Shown: in pieces, positions 1 to 6,436 of the stretch
Numbering within the stretch: the first letter of the stretch is position 1
Layout: each line of letters begins with the position of its first letter
Origin: Achromobacter sp.
GTDB taxonomy: Bacteria > Pseudomonadota > Gammaproteobacteria > Burkholderiales > Burkholderiaceae_B
NCBI GenBank assembly: GCA_003454835.1
Contig: DMTA01000321.1
Coordinates: forward strand, 1-6,910
Reading direction: 5' to 3'
DNA length: 6,910 bases
Program-made: the position numbers and the translations under genes
The notes under the pieces: model-generated
Databases searched by the model: none
What the model was told of the DNA's origin: nothing
What the model saw: only the letters and a program-made list of their open reading frames with translations

Positions 1-1246
1 GTGCGATGGCCTCGATGAGCGTGGATTTGCCGACGCCGCTGGGCCCCATCAGCGCCAGGTGCTCGCCCGGCGCCAACACCAAGGCGCAATCCGCCAGCAC
101 CGGCTGACCACGTCCCGGCGCCTCGGCGAGAAGACCTTCCACGATGACCACCGCGCCCTTGCCCGCGTGCGCAGGCTGGCCGTGCACGGAGGGTGCGTCT
201 TGCGCTTCGGCTTGCGGCAGGCCGTCGAACAGCACGGAGATCTGCGTCACGGCGGCCAGCGCCGTCGCACGGTCGTGATAGTGGGCCGCAAACTGGCGCA
301 GCGGCGCATAGACCTCGGGCGCCATCAGCAGACAGAACAGCCCGGCCTGCAACGTCAGGGGCGACCAGCGCGCGTCCAGAAATCCCAGATAAGTCAGGCC
401 AATGTAGACCGCCACGCCCGCCACGCCCAGCGCGGCGAAGAATTCCAGAACCGCGGAGGACAGGAATGCGATGCGCAACACCGACATCGTGCGCTGGCGC
501 AGCGCATCGCTGGCTGTCACGACGGATTGGGCCTCGGCCTGCGCGCGCCCATATAGCTTCAAGGTGGACAGCCCACGCAGGCGGTCCGCAAAAAAGCCCG
601 ACAGGCGGGCAAAGGCGCGCAGATGGCGGCGGCTGGCGCCTTGCGCCCCCCACCCCACCAGCGCCATGAACAGCGGAATCAGCGGCGCGGTGATCAACAG
701 CACCAGGCCGGCGATCACATCCACCGGCAGCAGCACCACCGAGAAAGCCACAGGCAACATTGCCGCCGCGGCCATCGCCGGCAGGTATTTGGCGAAGAAG
801 CCGTCCAGCGCCTCCACCTGGTCGACCACGGCGCTCGCCAGTTCACCCGACGCCTTGCTTCGGCTCCAGTAAGGGCCTTTCTGCACCAGCCGCAGGAACA
901 GGGACTGGCGCACGTGACGCTTGATGCGTTCTGACGCATCCGCGCCGGCGCGCTCGCCGGCCCACGTAATGCACGCACGCAGCAGCATCAGCGCTGCGAT
1001 GGCGGCGATGCCGCCAATCAGTTCATGCCGCGGCACTTGGCCGACGATGGCCGAATCGAGCACCCTGGCCAGCAACCAGGCCTGCACGACCAGCAAGGCG
1101 CCGCTCACCAGCGGCGCGGCCCCCGCCAGAATGAGCGGAAACCGCGCCGACCGGGCCAGCCCCATCAGCCACCGCGACTGCTCGCGCGGCGGCTTCTGCA
1201 GGGACGCCGACGGATCGTGCTCGAGGCTGCTTGCGCCGCTACTCAC
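1..1246 (-). CDS. cydD: CydD, thiol-reductant ABC exporter subunit (5' part; 3' end outside window)
   Basis: CydD pairs with CydC in an inner-membrane ABC exporter that moves cysteine and glutathione to the periplasm, which is needed to assemble cytochrome bd. The first 415 codons are present. An N-terminal membrane domain has hydrophobic segments near residues 36-62, 76-98, 155-198 (two), 259-286 and 297-310. It contains a family-like motif RLRGLSTLKLYGR (222-234) and LLMAPEVYAPLRQ (306-318). The nucleotide-binding domain begins near residue 365, with a clear Walker A GPSGVGKST at 401-409. The Walker B and signature motifs would lie beyond the left edge; the family is usually about 550-600 residues. 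I chose the GTG start at 1246 because it overlaps the cydX stop in a GTGA junction typical of translational coupling. An ATG at codon 28 is an alternative. Assignment to CydD rather than CydC rests on the sequence pattern and the position directly after cydX. Confidence 0.93.
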   Translation of the reverse strand, partial: MSSGASSLEHDPSASLQKPPREQSRWLMGLARSARFPLILAGAAPLVSGALLVVQAWLLARVLDSAIVGQVPRHELIGGIAAIAALMLLRACITWAGERAGADASERIKRHVRQSLFLRLVQKGPYWSRSKASGELASAVVDQVEALDGFFAKYLPAMAAAAMLPVAFSVVLLPVDVIAGLVLLITAPLIPLFMALVGWGAQGASRRHLRAFARLSGFFADRLRGLSTLKLYGRAQAEAQSVVTASDALRQRTMSVLRIAFLSSAVLEFFAALGVAGVAVYIGLTYLGFLDARWSPLTLQAGLFCLLMAPEVYAPLRQFAAHYHDRATALAAVTQISVLFDGLPQAEAQDAPSVHGQPAHAGKGAVVIVEGLLAEAPGRGQPVLADCALVLAPGEHLALMGPSGVGKSTLIEAIA

Positions 1247-1368
1247 TCGACGTCGCGGCTGGCTTTCGGGTCATGCGTCTGACCTTCGCGCAGCTCGAAC
1301 CACATCGCATTGAGGATGGCGAATGCGCACGCCAGGCCCAGGCCGAGAATCCACGAGAAATACCACAT
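1243..1368 (-). CDS. cydX: CydX, small third subunit of cytochrome bd oxidase (41 aa)
   Basis: CydX is a single-pass membrane microprotein (YbgT/CydX family) that binds CydA and stabilises the haem site of cytochrome bd-I. The 41-residue product begins MWYFSWILGLGLACAFAILN. This closely matches the known E. coli CydX start (MWYFAWILG, then LAC) and ends in a hydrophilic tail rich in charged residues. Its Glu25 falls at the same position as Glu25 of E. coli CydX. Residues about 3-23 form the membrane helix. The ORF lies 16 nt after the cydB stop and has a strong AAAGGAG ribosome site 8 nt before the ATG. Its stop overlaps the cydD start by 4 nt. It is below the usual length cut-off and easily missed. 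Confidence 0.96.
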   Translation of the reverse strand: MWYFSWILGLGLACAFAILNAMWFELREGQTHDPKASRDVE

Positions 1369-1376
1369 GGAAATGG

Positions 1377-1383
1377 CTCCTTT
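1377..1383 (-). promoter_or_regulatory. Ribosome binding site of cydX
   Basis: AAAGGAG on the minus strand, 8 nt before the cydX ATG at 1368 and just after the cydB stop codon. It supports the reality and the start of this very short gene. Confidence 0.8.
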
Positions 1384-1384
1384 A

Positions 1385-2539
1385 TCAGTACGAGTTGGGC
1401 GTGTCGCCCACCGATTCATGGGTGACCTTGCCGCGCATGACGCGATACACCCAGCCGGTGTAGACGGTCACGATGGGCAGGAAGATCGCCACCGCGATCA
1501 CCATGATCCACAGCGTCAGATGGCTGGACGAGCCGTCCCAGACCGTCAGGCCGGCCTTCGGATTCGACGACGACGGCATGATGAACGGGAAGAGCGAGAA
1601 GCCCACCGTCAGGATCACGCCGGCGATGGATGTCGAGGACGACAGAAACGCAAGCATGTTGGCGCGCACGGTGAGCAGCAGCGCCGTGAGTACCGCGCCG
1701 GCCACGCCCAGCGCGGGCGCGATCCACATCCACGGCCACTTTGCGTAATTGGCCATCCAGGCGCCGGTCTGCACCGACACGGACTTGAGCATCGGATCCG
1801 ACGGCGCAGCCGTGTCGATCACACTGGTGATCGCATGGCCCGGCACGCCGCCCGCGACCCAGAAGCCGCCGGCCACGAACAGCGCCGCTGTGAGCACCGC
1901 GCACAGCCGGCCCCAGTTGCGCGCCCGCGAGGACACGGGATCGTCCGTGCGCCAGGCCAGCAGCACCGCGCCGTGCATGGCCAGCATCACCACGCTCAGC
2001 ACGCCCGCCAGCAACGCGAAAGGCATGAACAGCTGGAAGAAGTGCCCTTCGTACATCGGACGCAGCGTCATCGCGTCATACGTGAACGGCACGCCGAGGA
2101 TGATGTTGCCCATCGCCACACCGAACACCAGCGACGCCACCACACCCGAGAAGCACAGCACGGCGTCCCAACGGTTGCGCCAGCGTGTGTCTTCCATCTT
2201 GCTGCGGTACTTGAAGCCCACCGGCCGCAGGATCAGCGCCAGCAGCACCAGCATCATCGCCAGATAAAAGCCCGAGAACGACGCGGCATACAGCAACGGC
2301 CATGCAGCAAAGATGGCGCCGCCCGCGGTGATGAGCCAGACCTGGTTGCCTTCCCAGACCGGCCCCACCACGTTTATCACGATGCGGCGCTCAGTGTCGG
2401 TCTTGGCGACCACCGGCAACAGTGCGGCCACGCCCAGGTCGAAGCCGTCCATGACGGCAAAGCCGATGAGCAAGGCGCCCATCAGCACCCACCACACCAC
2501 GCGCAGCGTGCCGTAGTCGAAAGGAATAAGGGTATCCAT
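1385..2539 (-). CDS. cydB: CydB, cytochrome bd ubiquinol oxidase subunit II
   Basis: CydB is the second large subunit of the bd-type quinol oxidase in the cytoplasmic membrane, the structural partner of CydA and part of the proton/oxygen access route. The product has 384 residues (E. coli about 379) and multiple hydrophobic helices throughout. Family motifs are visible: LLIGFAVMDGFDLGV (23-37, with Asp31 and Asp34), GNQVWLITAGGAIFAAWP (64-81), SGFYLAMMLVL (89-99), LRPVGFKYRSK (104-114), GNFF-like EGHFFQL (164-170), FPFIMPSS (317-324) and the C-terminal YTGW helix. Where E. coli has Asp58 (recalled as HWDGNQVW), this protein has Glu63 (VWEGNQVW), a conservative change. The ATG at 2539 is chosen over the longer open frame because it follows the cydA stop by 14 nt with a GGGGAG ribosome site and gives the family N-terminus. 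Translation is probably coupled to cydA. Confidence 0.97.
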   Translation of the reverse strand: MDTLIPFDYGTLRVVWWVLMGALLIGFAVMDGFDLGVAALLPVVAKTDTERRIVINVVGPVWEGNQVWLITAGGAIFAAWPLLYAASFSGFYLAMMLVLLALILRPVGFKYRSKMEDTRWRNRWDAVLCFSGVVASLVFGVAMGNIILGVPFTYDAMTLRPMYEGHFFQLFMPFALLAGVLSVVMLAMHGAVLLAWRTDDPVSSRARNWGRLCAVLTAALFVAGGFWVAGGVPGHAITSVIDTAAPSDPMLKSVSVQTGAWMANYAKWPWMWIAPALGVAGAVLTALLLTVRANMLAFLSSSTSIAGVILTVGFSLFPFIMPSSSNPKAGLTVWDGSSSHLTLWIMVIAVAIFLPIVTVYTGWVYRVMRGKVTHESVGDTPNSY

Positions 2540-2547
2540 TTGCGTTT

Positions 2548-2553
2548 CTCCCC
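2548..2553 (-). promoter_or_regulatory. Ribosome binding site of cydB
   Basis: GGGGAG directly after the cydA stop codon and 8 nt before the cydB ATG. It fixes the cydB start within a longer open frame. Confidence 0.75.
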
Positions 2554-4128
2554 TTACGCGCGCACGGCGGCGTGGACCGGATCGGCGGCGGCATCGCCCG
2601 GCGCCGGCCCGTCGGATTTCGGTCCGGCCTTGATGGCATGCAGCATGACCTTCACGCCGATGATGAGCAGGATCGTGTACAGCACCAGGAAGATCGTCAG
2701 ACTGATGACCAGGTCGGTGATGGTGAGGCCCGATGCCGCGTAATACGTGGGCAGCACGCCTTCGATCACCCAGGGCTGGCGGCCATATTCGGCGACGAAC
2801 CAGCCGCTTTCGATGGCGATCCACGGCAGCGGCAGGCTCCACAGCGCCACCTTGAGCAGACGGGGACTGCTATCCAGACGGCCGCGCGACGCAAGCCAGA
2901 ACGCCACGCCGAAGAACACGATCAGGTACATGCCCACCGCGACCATGATGCGGAACGCCCAGAACAGCGGCGCCACCGTCGGCACGGTATCGATCGCGGC
3001 CTGCTTGATGTCCGCTTCGGTGACCTTGCTGACGTCTGGTTGATAGCGCTTGACCAGCAGCGCATAGCCCAGATCCGGCCAGGTCTTGTCGAACACCATG
3101 CGCGCATCGACGTCCTTGGGATTGGCGCGGATCTTCTGCAAGGCCTCATACGCCACGAGGCCGTCGCGGATGCGGTTCTCGGCGCGCAGGATAAGGTCGT
3201 TGATGCCCAGCAGCGGCGTGGTCAGCGAACGCGTGCCGATGATGCCCATGACATAGGGAATCTCGATCGCGAAATCGTTGCGGCGCTCGGCCTGGTTCGG
3301 GATGGCGAACAGATTGAAGGACGCGGGCGCAGGCTCGGTGTGCCACATGGACTCCATGGCCGCGATTTTCATCTTCTGATGTTCGGTGGTGAGATAGCCG
3401 CTTTCGTCGCCCAGGACGACCACCGACAGGGCGCCGGCCAGACCGAAGCTGGCCGCCACCGCCATCGAGCGCTTGGCCAGGTCGATATGACGGCCGCGCA
3501 GCAGATACCAGGCGCTGATCGACATGACGAACATGGCGCCCGCCACGTAACCGGCGCTGACGGTGTGCACGAACTTGGCTTGCGCGACCGGATTGAAGAT
3601 GACCGCGGCAAAGTCGGTCATTTCCATGCGCATCGTGTCGGGATTGAAGATCGCACCGACCGGGTTCTGCATCCAGCCGTTGGCGATCAGGATCCACAGG
3701 GCCGAGAAGTTCGTGCCGAAGGCCACCAGCCAGGTCACGGCCAGGTGGCTGACCTTGGACATGCGGTTCCAGCCGAAGAAGAACAGGCCGACGAAGGTGG
3801 CTTCCAGGAAGAACGCCATCAGCCCTTCAAGCGCCAACGGCGCGCCGAAGATGTCGCCCACGTAGTGGCTGTAGTAGGACCAGTTCATGCCGAACTGGAA
3901 CTCCATCACGACGCCGGTGGCCACGCCCAGCGCGAAGTTGATGCCGAACAGCGTGCCCCAGAACATCGTCATCTTTTTCCAGATGGGGCGGCCGGTCATG
4001 ACGTACACGCTTTCCATGATGGCCAGGATGAACGACAGGCCAAGCGTGAGCGGGACAAAAATGAAATGGTAGAGCACGGTCGCGGCGAACTGGAACCGCG
4101 AGAGATTCACGACATCGAGATCAATCAT
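2554..4128 (-). CDS. cydA: CydA, cytochrome bd ubiquinol oxidase subunit I
   Basis: CydA is the haem- and quinol-binding subunit of cytochrome bd, which oxidises ubiquinol and reduces O2 to water in the cytoplasmic membrane with high oxygen affinity. The product has 524 residues (E. coli 522). The expected haem and quinol residues all align with E. coli numbering plus 2: His21 (VLYHF), Glu101 and Glu109 (ALEGLMAFFLEATF), His188 (KFVHTVSAGY), Lys254 and Glu259 after the GDESGY segment, and Arg393/Met395 (FRIM). Glu440 (WIAIESGW) precedes the conserved GRQPW motif (449-453). The total length and the long stretch between residues about 240 and 390 indicate the long Q-loop type, like E. coli bd-I. 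The interval Met395-Glu440 is 45 residues, against 52 in E. coli as I recall it. The start at 4128 gives MIDLDVVNLSRFQF, the family N-terminus, with GGGAG 7 nt upstream. The cyanide-insensitive CIO type is less likely given the neighbouring cydX and cydD. Confidence 0.98.
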   Translation of the reverse strand: MIDLDVVNLSRFQFAATVLYHFIFVPLTLGLSFILAIMESVYVMTGRPIWKKMTMFWGTLFGINFALGVATGVVMEFQFGMNWSYYSHYVGDIFGAPLALEGLMAFFLEATFVGLFFFGWNRMSKVSHLAVTWLVAFGTNFSALWILIANGWMQNPVGAIFNPDTMRMEMTDFAAVIFNPVAQAKFVHTVSAGYVAGAMFVMSISAWYLLRGRHIDLAKRSMAVAASFGLAGALSVVVLGDESGYLTTEHQKMKIAAMESMWHTEPAPASFNLFAIPNQAERRNDFAIEIPYVMGIIGTRSLTTPLLGINDLILRAENRIRDGLVAYEALQKIRANPKDVDARMVFDKTWPDLGYALLVKRYQPDVSKVTEADIKQAAIDTVPTVAPLFWAFRIMVAVGMYLIVFFGVAFWLASRGRLDSSPRLLKVALWSLPLPWIAIESGWFVAEYGRQPWVIEGVLPTYYAASGLTITDLVISLTIFLVLYTILLIIGVKVMLHAIKAGPKSDGPAPGDAAADPVHAAVRA

Positions 4129-4222
4129 GAGGCTGCTCCCAAGGCATCGACGCGCTGCGGCAACCGGCATGGTTCCCAGGCCGTCTAACGCGCCATGTTA
4201 GGGGCGTTGCATACAACTTCAT
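4121..4222 (-). CDS. Candidate leader ORF upstream of and overlapping cydA (33 aa)
   Basis: A 33-codon ORF starts 31 nt after the regulator stop codon. It begins MKLYATPLTWRVRRPGNHAG and ends inside cydA in an ATGATTGA overlap, so its stop lies 3 nt past the cydA start triplet. An AGGAAA ribosome site (4228-4233) precedes the ATG at good spacing. The peptide is basic with one Cys and no membrane segment, so it does not resemble the CydP or CydX small subunits. Third codon positions are only about 55-60% G/C, with uncommon codons such as CTA, AGA, ACA and GTT, unlike the strongly GC3-biased neighbours. This argues against a conserved functional protein. It could be a leader peptide that couples translation from the regulator message into cydA, or a chance ORF. 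I do not recognise the peptide. Confidence 0.3.
   Translation of the reverse strand: MKLYATPLTWRVRRPGNHAGCRSASMPWEQPHD
4136..4140 (-). promoter_or_regulatory. Ribosome binding site of cydA
   Basis: GGGAG 7 nt before the cydA ATG at 4128. The site lies inside the candidate upstream ORF, so ribosomes translating that ORF would cross it. Confidence 0.65.
4159..4217 (-). repeat. Three short inverted repeats in the cydA leader
   Basis: Between the regulator and cydA there are three small inverted repeats. They are GTTG-CATA-CAAC (4206-4217), CTAAC with a 7-nt loop and GTTAG (4185-4201), and GGCAACC/GGTTCC with a one-base bulge and a 5-nt loop (4159-4176). Each is short, and any one could be chance. 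Together they fill the leader ahead of the cydA ribosome site and might form small RNA hairpins or a protein site. No FNR-like TTGAT-N4-ATCAA box was seen in this leader. Confidence 0.3.
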
Positions 4223-4253
4223 AGAGGTTTCCTGAAAAATCGAGGCGTGAAGG

Positions 4254-4799
4254 TCAACCCTTGCCCCGCAATTTGCCGGCGAATCCCAGCACCTTCTGCA
4301 CCTTGGAACCAAGTTTCATGAGGCTTTGGAGGGTTTCGGGCGGCAGCCGTTGAACCTCATCGAACCACCCGGTGGATAGTTCGATGAGCTCCAGCATTTC
4401 GGTCATTCGTTGCTGCGCGTAGGCCTCGTCGGGCCCGGACGGCGACTCCAGCAGCTGATCGCGCAGGAGCGTGAGGGTGGGATCGATTTCGCGCTTGCGC
4501 TTCTCTTCCATAAGGATGCGGAAGATCTCCCAGACGTCCTTGGGGGTCTCGAAGTAGTCGCGGCGGTCGCCCACCTGATGGATCAGCTTGACCAGGCGCC
4601 AGGATTGCAACTCTTTGAGGCCCAGGCTGACGTTCGAGCGCGAAAAGCCCAGGGCGTCGGCGATGTCGTCGGCGTTCAGGGGCTGCGGGGCGAGAAACAG
4701 CAAGGCGTAGATCTGGCCGACCGTGCGATTCACGCCCCAGCGGCTGCCCATTTCACCGAAGTGCAGGACGAAACGTTCAATTTGGGGGGAAAGCGCCAT
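4254..4799 (-). CDS. GbsR/MarR-family transcriptional regulator, first gene of the cyd operon
   Basis: A 181-residue winged helix-turn-helix DNA-binding protein of the GbsR branch of the MarR superfamily. The helix-turn-helix spans residues about 24-70 (VNRTVGQIYALLFLAPQPLN, then ADDIADALGFSRSNVSLGLKELQ). The wing includes HQVGDRRDYFE (75-85). A charged helical C-terminal part (about 95-150) would mediate dimerisation. The sequence from the chosen ATG contains no cysteine, so thiol-based sensing by the protein itself is unlikely. The ATG at 4799 (MALSPQIERFVLHFGEMG) fits family N-termini. A TTG seven codons upstream (4820) is possible, but neither start has a strong ribosome site. The gene lies immediately upstream of, and in the same direction as, cydA. 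It probably controls the oxidase operon and itself, most likely through the palindrome at 4855-4872; this role is inferred from position only. Confidence 0.85.
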   Translation of the reverse strand: MALSPQIERFVLHFGEMGSRWGVNRTVGQIYALLFLAPQPLNADDIADALGFSRSNVSLGLKELQSWRLVKLIHQVGDRRDYFETPKDVWEIFRILMEEKRKREIDPTLTLLRDQLLESPSGPDEAYAQQRMTEMLELIELSTGWFDEVQRLPPETLQSLMKLGSKVQKVLGFAGKLRGKG

Positions 4800-4828
4800 G
4801 ACGATCAGCCAGTAACACAACGCGCGTT

Positions 4829-4845
4829 CTGCACGACATATGCAG
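4829..4845 (-). repeat. Inverted repeat in the regulator 5' leader
   Basis: CTGCA-N7-TGCAG lies between the palindrome and the regulator start. Outer CGT/ACG bases can extend the stem across a small internal loop. In RNA this would be a modest hairpin in the 5' untranslated region. Its function is unknown, and it could be a chance occurrence. Confidence 0.3.
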
Positions 4846-4854
4846 TTACGTTGC

Positions 4855-4872
4855 TTTCAGAAATTTCTGAAA
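4855..4872. promoter_or_regulatory. Perfect 18-bp palindrome, likely operator of the GbsR/MarR regulator
   Basis: TTTCAGAAATTTCTGAAA is identical to its own reverse complement over all 18 bases. It lies 56 nt before the regulator ATG and overlaps the end of the candidate -10 box and the expected transcription start. MarR/GbsR dimers typically bind palindromes of about 16-20 bp at their own promoters. Autorepression, with co-regulation of cydABXD, is therefore the natural inference. As an AT-rich symmetric element in a GC-rich genome it is unlikely to be chance. Confidence 0.7.
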
Positions 4873-4900
4873 TTATCGAACAAACGATGAGAAAGCGCAA
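4872..4900 (-). promoter_or_regulatory. Candidate sigma-70-type promoter of the regulator-cyd operon
   Basis: On the minus strand, GATAAT (4872-4877, 5 of 6 consensus -10 bases) is preceded by TTGCGC (4895-4900, only the TTG matching consensus) with a 17-bp spacer. Transcription would begin near 4865, inside the palindrome. The weak -35 overlaps one of the two direct repeats, which would suit an activated promoter. I found no good promoter between the regulator and cydA. Confidence 0.45.
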
Positions 4901-4934
4901 ACCATGCTTGCTACAGGGGCGAAGACGCAAACCA
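4891..4934. repeat. Pair of 14-bp direct repeats 30 bp apart upstream of the operon promoter
   Basis: GAAAGCGCAAACCA (4891-4904) and GAAGACGCAAACCA (4921-4934) match at 12 of 14 positions, including an identical 9-bp core CGCAAACCA. Their start-to-start distance is exactly 30 bp, close to three helical turns, so bound proteins would sit on nearly the same face. The proximal copy covers the candidate -35 region. This resembles tandem activator sites. The protein that might bind is unknown. Confidence 0.4.
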
Positions 4935-5013
4935 ACGCCATTCAGAGGGCGCCGCAGGCAAATTAGCCGCCGAAAGTGACAGCCATACAACACTTGGGAG
5001 CTCGGCAGACAGC

Positions 5014-5046
5014 AAAAACGCCACCGGCCGGGTGGCGGGTGGCGTT
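5014..5046 (-). terminator. Intrinsic terminator of purT
   Basis: On the minus strand, AACGCCACC pairs perfectly with GGTGGCGTT (9 bp, 12-nt GC-rich loop; an alternative tighter 6-bp pairing is also possible). A run of five T follows, two of them in the stem. It lies 69 nt after the purT stop and before the cyd-operon promoter, so it separates the two same-direction transcription units. Confidence 0.8.
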
Positions 5047-5114
5047 CGTGGGGCAGAAAAAAAGGCCGGGGGACGGCGGGCGTTACCCCGTCTGCGAGGC
5101 GGGATTCAAGACAA

Positions 5115-6332
5115 TCAGCCGGCCTTGACGGTCACGGCGGCGGAGACGCGCTTGGCCTTGGCGCGGGCGGCGGCAACGTCTTCGGCCACAGCCAGGCCCA
5201 CACCCATTCGGCGCTTGACGAAGGATTCGGGCTTGCCGAAGAGACGGATGTCCGTGCCGGGCTCGGCCAGCGCCTCGGCCACGCCATGGAACGACACCGC
5301 CTGAGCCTCCACGCCGCCGTAGATGACGCTGCTGGCGCCAGGCTGACGCAGGCTGGGGTCGACCGGCAGCCCCAGCAGCGCGCGGGCGTGCAGTTCGAAT
5401 TCGTTCTGCACCTGGGTGATCATGGTGACCATGCCGGTGTCGTGCGGACGCGGACTGACCTCGGAGAACCAGACCTGGTCGCCGGCCACGAAGAGCTCGA
5501 CGCCGAAGATGCCCAACCCGCCCAATTCGGACGTGACGGCCAGCGCGATGTCGCGAGCGCGCTGCAGCGCCGCGGGCGACATGGGGTGCGGCTGCCAGCT
5601 TTCGACATAGTCGCCGTCGACCTGTTTGTGGCCGATGGGTTCGCAGTAACGGGTCTCGACCTGGCCGCTGGCGCCGCGGGCGCGCACGGTCAGAAGCGTG
5701 ATTTCGTAATCGAAGCGGATAAAGCCTTCGACGATGGCGCGTCCGCCCCCGACCCGCCCACCTTCCTGAGCATAACGCCAGGCGGAGGCCACGTCGTCGG
5801 CGTTTTTGATGACCGACTGACCCTTGCCCGAGGAAGACATGACCGGCTTGATGACGCACGGATAGCCGATGCCGCCGTCGATGGCCTGGCGCAGCTCTTC
5901 CTCTGTGTCGACAAAGCTGTACGGCGATGTCGGCAAGCTCAGGGTCTCGGCTGCCAGGCGGCGGATGCCCTCGCGGTTCATGGTGAGCTGGGCCGCGCGG
6001 GCCGTCGGGGTGACCCGCGCCACGCCGGCCGCTTCCAGTTCCACCAGCAAGCTGGTGGCAATGGCCTCGATTTCGGGGACAATAACGTCCGGCCGCTCTT
6101 GCTCGATGATCTGCCGCAGCGCTTGCGGGTCCGTCATCGAGACCACATGCGCCCGGTGCGCCACCTGATGGCCCGGCGCGTCGGCATACCGATCCACCGC
6201 AATGACTTCGACGCCCAGGCGCTGCAGGGCGATGATGACCTCTTTGCCCAGTTCGCCGGAGCCCAACAGCATGACGCGGGTGGCCAGGGGGGACAGTGGC
6301 GTGCCAAGGACGGGACTGGAAATACTGGACAT
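5115..6332 (-). CDS. purT: PurT, formate-dependent phosphoribosylglycinamide formyltransferase
   Basis: PurT is a cytoplasmic ATP-grasp enzyme that converts glycinamide ribonucleotide, formate and ATP to formyl-GAR. This is the folate-independent form of the third step of de novo purine synthesis. The product has 405 residues (E. coli 392). Matches in order are [15 protein letters not shown] (18-32, GAR-binding N-domain), VDRYADAPG (46-54), VPEIEAIAT (85-93), [13 protein letters not shown] (117-129), [11 protein letters not shown] (162-172, ATP-grasp loop), [16 protein letters not shown] (201-216) and [10 protein letters not shown] (244-253). Further on are Mg-binding Glu279 (FGVELF) and Glu291 in [13 protein letters not shown] (289-301), and RLFGKPE (363-369). 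The ATG at 6332 is chosen because it gives the expected N-terminus; it has only a weak CAGG upstream. The gene stands alone, divergent from kdsD and closed by a terminator. No PurR/purine-box-like control was recognised. Confidence 0.97.
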   Translation of the reverse strand: MSSISSPVLGTPLSPLATRVMLLGSGELGKEVIIALQRLGVEVIAVDRYADAPGHQVAHRAHVVSMTDPQALRQIIEQERPDVIVPEIEAIATSLLVELEAAGVARVTPTARAAQLTMNREGIRRLAAETLSLPTSPYSFVDTEEELRQAIDGGIGYPCVIKPVMSSSGKGQSVIKNADDVASAWRYAQEGGRVGGGRAIVEGFIRFDYEITLLTVRARGASGQVETRYCEPIGHKQVDGDYVESWQPHPMSPAALQRARDIALAVTSELGGLGIFGVELFVAGDQVWFSEVSPRPHDTGMVTMITQVQNEFELHARALLGLPVDPSLRQPGASSVIYGGVEAQAVSFHGVAEALAEPGTDIRLFGKPESFVKRRMGVGLAVAEDVAAARAKAKRVSAAVTVKAG

Positions 6333-6436
6333 GGAGCGGGCCTGGAAGGAAAGTGTGAAAGCCGTTGAAAGACTCGCCAGAATGCCATACGCCCCTGCGC
6401 GGGGCAAACTAGCATACTGAGATTAAAATCCGCCCC
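6333..6436. promoter_or_regulatory. Divergent purT/kdsD promoter region
   Basis: This 104-bp gap must contain the start signals of both genes. For kdsD, TAAAAT (6424-6429) could be a -10 box, but no good -35 lies upstream of it. For purT, TTGCCC (6402-6407 as read on the minus strand) and a poor CATTCT 17 bp further on are the best I see. A 5-bp inverted repeat GCCCC-TGCGC-GGGGC (6391-6405) sits in the middle and could be a regulator site or chance. The individual promoter elements are uncertain. Confidence 0.4.

Larger units (their letters stand above)
4800..5114. other. Intergenic region between purT and the cyd-operon regulator
   Basis: This 315-bp gap holds the purT terminator (5014-5046), the regulator promoter and palindrome (4855-4900) and the direct repeats. 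The stretch 4935-5013 shows no feature I can support. The open frames crossing the region have no family resemblance and no good ribosome sites. The palindrome and promoter segment (about 4845-4900) is visibly AT-richer than its surroundings, as expected for a promoter. Confidence 0.6.

Noticed and set aside
59..978. Several open frames on both strands within the cydD region (for example 59-556, 193-669 and 471-872 plus; 715-978 minus)
   Set aside because: The continuous minus-strand frame from 1246 to position 1 encodes CydD with a Walker A motif. The others are out of frame or antisense.
1310..2743. 477-codon open frame on the plus strand opposite cydB
   Set aside because: Antisense shadow of cydB, with low-complexity His/Arg/Gln composition and no recognisable domain.
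2572..4188. 538-codon open frame on the plus strand opposite cydA
   Set aside because: It lies antisense to an unambiguous cydA with all haem-binding residues. The product is rich in His, Arg, Gln and Asp with no family resemblance, as expected from the complement of GC-rich codons.
4228..4257. TTGACC on the minus strand at the end of the regulator gene as a -35 box of a separate cydA promoter
   Set aside because: No acceptable -10 sequence lies 15-19 bp downstream; that position is occupied by CAGGAA.
4410..4979. 189-codon plus-strand open frame opposite the regulator
   Set aside because: Antisense to the winged helix-turn-helix gene, extending through its promoter. The product looks like a shadow translation.
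4805..4993. 62-codon minus-strand open frame upstream of the regulator
   Set aside because: It spans the candidate promoter and palindrome, has no good ribosome site and no family resemblance. Its frame is probably chance.
5057..5092. Possible second purT terminator: seven T (minus strand) after a GACGG/CCGTC hairpin
   Set aside because: The hairpin (5072-5092) is weak, bulged and separated from the T run by 8 nt. The structure at 5014-5046 is a much better terminator.
5286..6368. 360-codon open frame on the plus strand opposite purT
   Set aside because: Antisense to a full-length, well-matched PurT. Its composition is typical of a shadow frame.
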